17,230 nucleotides of DNA from JBKJZO01 sp046715235 (GTDB lineage: Bacteria; Actinomycetota; Actinomycetes; BP-191), in assembly GCA_046715235.1 (NCBI GenBank), contig JBKJZO010000076.1:1-17230 (forward strand), written 5' to 3'. Each line of letters opens with the position of its first letter. Within the stretch, counting starts at the first letter, position 1. A program made the translations under genes and the position numbers. Of the stretch, positions 12,983 through 17,230 are shown piece by piece. The notes below the pieces were generated by a model, which was not told the origin of the DNA, did no database searches, and saw nothing but the letters and a program-made list of their open reading frames with translations.

Positions 12983-15900
12983 GTGTCCGACGCGTCCGTG
13001 ATCCGCCTGGTGCGGTCGCCGGCGCGCCCCGTTGTCGCGCCGGCGCTAGACGAGTCGCAGCAACGCGTCATCGATCACCCGGGCGGGCCGCTGCTCGTGC
13101 TTGCGGGGCCCGGCACCGGCAAGACGACCACGCTGGTCGAGGCAGTGGCCGACCGGGTCGAGCGCGGCGCCGACCCCGATCGACTCCTCGTCCTCACCTT
13201 CAGCCGCAAGGCCGCCGCGGAGTTGCGCGGCCGCATCTCCGCGCGTCTCGACCGGGTCACCCGCGGGCCGTCGGCCTGGACCTTCCACTCGTTCTGCTTC
13301 GCACTCGTGCGGCGGTACGACGACGCATTCGCCAGCGCGCAGCCGCCGCGGCTGCTGTCGGGCACGGAGCAGTTCCTGCGGGTGCGTCGCCTGCTCGACG
13401 GCGACGCGCAGAGCAAGCCCACGCGCTGGCCGCAGGAGCTCCGGTCGATCCTGCGCACCCGCGGTTTCGCCGAGGAGCTGCGCGATCTGTTGCTCCGGGC
13501 GCAGGAGCGGGGGCTTTCCCCCGCGGCCCTCGACGAGTTGGGCGAGCGGCTCGGCCGGCCCGAGTGGCGCGCTGCTGCTTCGTTCTTCCAGGACTACCTG
13601 GATGTGCTCTCGTTCGAGCAGGCGCTCGACTACGCCGGGCTGGTGCAGCGCGCCGCCGACCTGCTGTCCGACCGGGTCATCCGCGAGGCCGAAGCAGGCC
13701 GCTACGCCGCGGTCTTCGTCGACGAATATCAGGACACCGATCCGGCGCAGGAGCGGCTGTTGCAGCACCTGGCCGGAGGCGGCGCCGACCTCGTAGTCGT
13801 CGGCGATCCCGATCAGTCGATCTACGCGTTCCGCGGGGCGCAGGTGCACGGGCTGCTCGAGTTCAGTGATCGATTCCGGACCGTGGGCGGCGCACCCGCG
13901 CCGACGATGTCGCTGGCCGTATCGCGGCGGGCCGGCAGCGAGTTGCTACAGGCGAGCAGAGCGCTGGCGCAGCGCATCCCTGCACCTGGCCTGCCCGCGG
14001 CCGCTCTGCGAGGTCATCGCGCAGTCCATCCGGCCGAGGGCATGCTCCCTGGCTCGGTCGCCGTACGCACCTACAGTTCGGCCGCGCAGGAGGCGATGGG
14101 CATTGCGGACGTGCTGCGGCGGGCCCACCTGATCGACCGCGTCGAGTGGTCGCAGATGGCGGTCGTCGTCCGTTCGGCCCGCCGGTCGATCCCGACGTTG
14201 CGGCGCGCACTCGTCGCGGCCGACGTACCGGTCGCCATTGCCGGTGACGAGATCCCGCTCGCCGACGATCCGGCCGTCACGCCGTTGCTGCTCGCGCTGC
14301 GCTGCGCGCTCGAGCCGGCAAGCATCGACGAGGAACGCGCGGAGTCGCTGCTGCGGGCTCTGGGCGGCGCCGACGTGTTGCAGGTACGCCGGATCCGGCG
14401 CGAGCTTCGTGACCTCGAGCGCGCGTCGGGGGGGCGCCGGCCGTCAGGGCATCTTCTGGTCGAACTCGTGCGCGACGGGGCAGATCCTCGCAAGCTGTCA
14501 GCGCGCGTACGGCGGCCGGCCGAGCGGGTGCGCGCCCTACTTGCCCAGGCACGCGCCGCCATCGAACGCGGCGAGGCGGTCGACGAGGTGCTGTGGGGTG
14601 TCTGGGAGCCGTCGTTGCTACGGCGCCGCCTCGAGCGTCAGTCGCGCGGCGAGGGTGCGGTCGCGGTGGCGGCCAACCGTGACCTTGACGCCGTGGTCGA
14701 GTTGTTCGAGACCGCGCAGCGCTTCGTCGACCAGCTGCCGAAAGCGGGCGCCGCCGTTTTCCTCGACGATCTCGACTCGCAGGAGATCCCGGCCGGCACG
14801 CTGGCCGAGCGAGCCGCCCCCGGCGAGTCAGTGCGACTGCTGACCGCGCACCGCTCTAAGGGCCTCGAGTGGGACGTCGTCGTCGTCGCCGGCGTACAGG
14901 ATGCGCACTGGCCCGACCTGCGCCGCCGGGGGTCGCTGCTCGGAGCCGACCTGCTTACCGAGGCCGACCTCGGCGCTGCCGCGGAGATCTCCCGCGTCAA
15001 CGCCGCACTCGTCGATGAACGCCGGCTCTTCTACGTTGCGGCCACGCGGGCCCGCAGCCAGCTCGTCGTCACCGCCGTTGACAGCGGCGAGGCGACCGGC
15101 GAGCGCCCGTCGCGGTTTGTCCACGAACTCGGCGTGCCGGTGCCGGAGCACCCCGAGCCGCCGCCGCACGTGCTCTCTTTGCGTTCCCTGGTCGGCGAGT
15201 TGCGTCGCACCTCGCTCGACCAGCACGCGAGTGCGCAGCTGCGCGCGGCCGCCGTACGACGCCTGGGGCGGCTGGCTGCCCCGGCGCAGGACGGACGACC
15301 GCTCGTGCAGTCCGCGCACCCCGGTTCCTGGTGGGGGCTGGCCGAGCTGAGCGACCCAGGGCGCCCGCTCGTTGCAGCCGACCAGTTGGTGAAGGTGTCG
15401 CCGAGCGAGGCCTCGCAGTTCCACAACTGCCCACTGCAGTGGTTCCTCGAGCGCAAGGCGGGCGTGCGCACACTGGCGGGGGAGCGGCAGACGTTCGGCA
15501 ACCTGTTGCATGCCATCGCGCAGATCGCGGCCAACGATCCGGCGCGAGCGACGCCCGAGGCGATGGTGTCGATGCTCGACGACGTCTGGCCCCAGCTCGA
15601 GTTCGAGGCGCCCTGGTACGCCGACCAGCAGTACGCCATGGCCCGGCGAGCGGTCCTGCGGCTTGCCGACTACGCGCACCGCAACGGGCGCACTCTCGTC
15701 GGCACAGAGATCCGGTTCGCGGTCGAGGTCGGCGACGCGCGGCTGACCGGCTCGGTCGACCGGCTCGACATCGACGACGAAGGGTCGGGGGTCGTCGTCG
15801 ACTACAAGACTTCCAGCAGCAAGGCGGGCCCGACCAAGATGGCCGTGCATCCGCAGCTGGCGCTCTACCAACTGGCCGTCGAGCACCACGCCTTTCCGGG

Positions 15901-16150
15901 CATCGAGCGCAGCGGCGGGGCCGAGCTCGTTCAGTTGCGGGCCGGCGAGGGAGACGCGGCCGTCGTCGAGCGGCAGGGCGCGATCGACCAGGAGCCCGAA
16001 CGCGGGGCGGCCGCTCTGGAGTTGCTCGACGAGGTCGCGTCCGGCGTACGCCGGGAGGAGTTTCCGGCCCGCCCGTGGAGCGGCTGCAAGATCTGCGTCG
16101 CCGCCCGAGTGTGCCCCGCCCAACCCGAGGGCGAGCAGGTGCACCGATGA
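12983..16150 (+). CDS. adnA: AdnA-type helicase-nuclease subunit (UvrD-like motor plus PD-(D/E)XK nuclease)
   Basis: This 1055-residue protein is one half of an AdnAB-type motor-nuclease that unwinds and resects double-strand breaks. Motor motifs: Walker A AGPGTGKTT (K47), LLVLTFSRKAAAEL, Walker B VFVDEYQD (D247, E248), VVGDPDQSIYAFRG, and late motifs including LTAHRSKGLEWDVV and FYVAATRARSQL. The C-terminus is a RecB/AddB-like nuclease: GSVDRLD (D926) and VVDYKT (D940, K942), framed by four cysteines (C816, C1035, C1038, C1044) spaced as in Fe-S nucleases. I chose the GTG at 12983 because GAGG ends 5 nt upstream; a GTG at 12935 would add 16 unsupported residues. The stop overlaps the adnB start as ATGA. 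Confidence 0.92.
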   Translation: MSDASVIRLVRSPARPVVAPALDESQQRVIDHPGGPLLVLAGPGTGKTTTLVEAVADRVERGADPDRLLVLTFSRKAAAELRGRISARLDRVTRGPSAWTFHSFCFALVRRYDDAFASAQPPRLLSGTEQFLRVRRLLDGDAQSKPTRWPQELRSILRTRGFAEELRDLLLRAQERGLSPAALDELGERLGRPEWRAAASFFQDYLDVLSFEQALDYAGLVQRAADLLSDRVIREAEAGRYAAVFVDEYQDTDPAQERLLQHLAGGGADLVVVGDPDQSIYAFRGAQVHGLLEFSDRFRTVGGAPAPTMSLAVSRRAGSELLQASRALAQRIPAPGLPAAALRGHRAVHPAEGMLPGSVAVRTYSSAAQEAMGIADVLRRAHLIDRVEWSQMAVVVRSARRSIPTLRRALVAADVPVAIAGDEIPLADDPAVTPLLLALRCALEPASIDEERAESLLRALGGADVLQVRRIRRELRDLERASGGRRPSGHLLVELVRDGADPRKLSARVRRPAERVRALLAQARAAIERGEAVDEVLWGVWEPSLLRRRLERQSRGEGAVAVAANRDLDAVVELFETAQRFVDQLPKAGAAVFLDDLDSQEIPAGTLAERAAPGESVRLLTAHRSKGLEWDVVVVAGVQDAHWPDLRRRGSLLGADLLTEADLGAAAEISRVNAALVDERRLFYVAATRARSQLVVTAVDSGEATGERPSRFVHELGVPVPEHPEPPPHVLSLRSLVGELRRTSLDQHASAQLRAAAVRRLGRLAAPAQDGRPLVQSAHPGSWWGLAELSDPGRPLVAADQLVKVSPSEASQFHNCPLQWFLERKAGVRTLAGERQTFGNLLHAIAQIAANDPARATPEAMVSMLDDVWPQLEFEAPWYADQQYAMARRAVLRLADYAHRNGRTLVGTEIRFAVEVGDARLTGSVDRLDIDDEGSGVVVDYKTSSSKAGPTKMAVHPQLALYQLAVEHHAFPGIERSGGAELVQLRAGEGDAAVVERQGAIDQEPERGAAALELLDEVASGVRREEFPARPWSGCKICVAARVCPAQPEGEQVHR

Positions 16151-17230
16151 CCGCCGCAGTCACTTCAAGTGCCGTGACTGCCGACGTCGCAACGCTGCTC
16201 GGCCGGCCATTCACTGCCGACCAGGCCGCGGCCATCACCGCGCCGCTGGCGCCGAGCGTCATCGTCGCGGGAGCGGGATCGGGCAAGACCGCGGTGATGG
16301 CCGCCCGCGTCGTCCACCTCGTCCGGTCAGGTCACGTGCAACCCGGCCAGGTCCTCGGCCTGACGTTCACCAACAAAGCGGCGACGGAGCTCGCCAACCG
16401 CATCCGATCGGGCCTGGCCGCCCTACGCGCCGATAGCGGCTACTCCGGCACCGACATCGGCGACGAGCCCGCGGTCTCGACCTACAACGCCTACGCCGGC
16501 CGGCTGGTCGCCGACCACGGCCTGCGCATTGGCATCGAGCCGGGCAGCCGCGTCATCACCCAGGCCCAGCAATGGCAGCTGGCAACGCGCGCGGTCCGAG
16601 CGCATCGTGAGCCGCTGACGCACCTGCGACTGCTGCCCCGCAACGTCGCCGGCCGCGTCATCGAACTCGCCTCGCAGCTCGCCGATCACCTGGTCGAGCC
16701 CGACGACGTACGCGCCGAGCATGCCCGTATCCGCGCGCGCATTGATGCTGTCGGCCCGGGCGTCAAGGGTCTCGACGACGTCGTCGCCGCGCTCGGCAAA
16801 CGCGACGAGTTGCTCACCTTCGTCGAGTCCTACACCCGGCTCAAACGCGAACGCGACCTGATCGACTTCGGCGACCAGGTGCAACTTGCGGCACGAGTGG
16901 CCGAGCAGTGCCCCGCGGTCGGCGAGACCGAGCGCGAGCAGTACGCCGTCGTCTTGCTCGACGAATACCAGGACACCGGAATCGCGCAGCGGCGCATGCT
17001 GCAGGCGCTGTACGCCGGCGGTCACCCGGTCACGGCCGTCGGCGACCCGTGCCAGTCGATTTACGGCTGGCGCGGGGCATCCGTCGGCAACCTGCTGCAC
17101 TTCCCCGACCACTTCCCCGACGCCGACGGGCATCCGGCGCGCGTGCACAACCTGAGCACCAACTTCCGCAGTGGCGGCAAGGTTCTGGCCGCGGCCAACG
17201 AGCTGTCGGCGCCGATGCGCTCGGTAGACG
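16147..17230 (+). CDS. adnB: AdnB-type UvrD-like helicase subunit, truncated by window edge
   Basis: The first 361 codons of a second UvrD/Rep-type motor are present; the rest lies beyond the window. Visible motifs: DQAAAI Q-motif region, Walker A GAGSGKT (42-48, K47), GLTFTNKAATELANRI, Walker B LLDEYQDT (D272, E273), AVGDPCQSIYGWRGA and NLSTNFRS. In mycobacteria AdnB is the lead motor of the AdnAB heterodimer and also carries a C-terminal nuclease, which cannot be checked here. The ATG overlaps the adnA TGA by 4 nt, implying coupled synthesis of the two subunits. Assignment as AdnB rests on the tandem arrangement and motor type; a UvrD2-like helicase is less likely in this position. Confidence 0.88.
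   Translation, partial: MTAAVTSSAVTADVATLLGRPFTADQAAAITAPLAPSVIVAGAGSGKTAVMAARVVHLVRSGHVQPGQVLGLTFTNKAATELANRIRSGLAALRADSGYSGTDIGDEPAVSTYNAYAGRLVADHGLRIGIEPGSRVITQAQQWQLATRAVRAHREPLTHLRLLPRNVAGRVIELASQLADHLVEPDDVRAEHARIRARIDAVGPGVKGLDDVVAALGKRDELLTFVESYTRLKRERDLIDFGDQVQLAARVAEQCPAVGETEREQYAVVLLDEYQDTGIAQRRMLQALYAGGHPVTAVGDPCQSIYGWRGASVGNLLHFPDHFPDADGHPARVHNLSTNFRSGGKVLAAANELSAPMRSVD

Noticed and set aside
14828..16144. 438-codon open frame on the minus strand inside adnA
   Set aside because: Antisense to the helicase-nuclease with no domain signature.

Overview
The window is high-GC, densely coded DNA with GTG and TTG starts, stop/start overlaps and several apparently leaderless genes. Together with its gene content (Ku, split LigD parts, a MoeZ-type MoeB-rhodanese, AdnA/AdnB), this points to an actinomycete (Actinomycetota). 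I cannot assign a genus. The block moeZ - alkyltransferase-like gene - adnA - adnB matches, as I remember it, the Mycobacterium tuberculosis region Rv3206c-Rv3201c.

Layout. 1-2097: two divergent AI-2E/PerM-family membrane proteins start 18 bp apart over a very compact, possibly bidirectional promoter; the first runs off the left edge. 2094-2625 (minus): two small soluble proteins, one a DUF6158-type protein behind a sigma-B-like promoter. 2728-2794: a nested inverted repeat. 2834-5971 (minus): an apparent three-gene operon of an internally duplicated eight-helix membrane protein, a phosphoesterase-ligase (PE-LIG half of LigD) and a separate LigD polymerase. 6188-7126 (plus): Ku, divergent from that operon, with a 12-bp inverted repeat at about six helical turns in the shared control region. 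7171-7896: a conserved hypothetical whose C-terminal half looks like the allosteric domain of 2-isopropylmalate synthase. 7992-8570 (minus): a secreted CAP-domain protein behind a potentially structured leader. 8675-10965 (plus): an alpha/beta hydrolase overlapping an acidic coiled-coil protein, ended by a bidirectional terminator shared with a CsbD stress protein (minus). 11420-17230 (plus): MoeZ, an alkyltransferase-like protein with the active Cys replaced by Trp, AdnA, and the start of AdnB, which runs off the right edge.

How it fits together. Much of the window is DNA repair. Ku, PE-LIG and POL form a complete non-homologous end-joining kit, AdnA/AdnB form a resection motor-nuclease, and the alkyltransferase-like protein flags alkylated guanine for excision repair. 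Two stress-type small proteins (CsbD and DUF6158) carry similar sigma-B-like upstream motifs. I see no insertion sequences, phage genes, CRISPR arrays, tRNAs or rRNAs. The most promising undescribed items are the duplicated membrane protein in the NHEJ operon, the paired operator-like repeat between Ku and that operon, the symmetric divergent promoter at about 1020, the nested repeat at 2728-2794, and the catalytic-domain-free LeuA-like protein.
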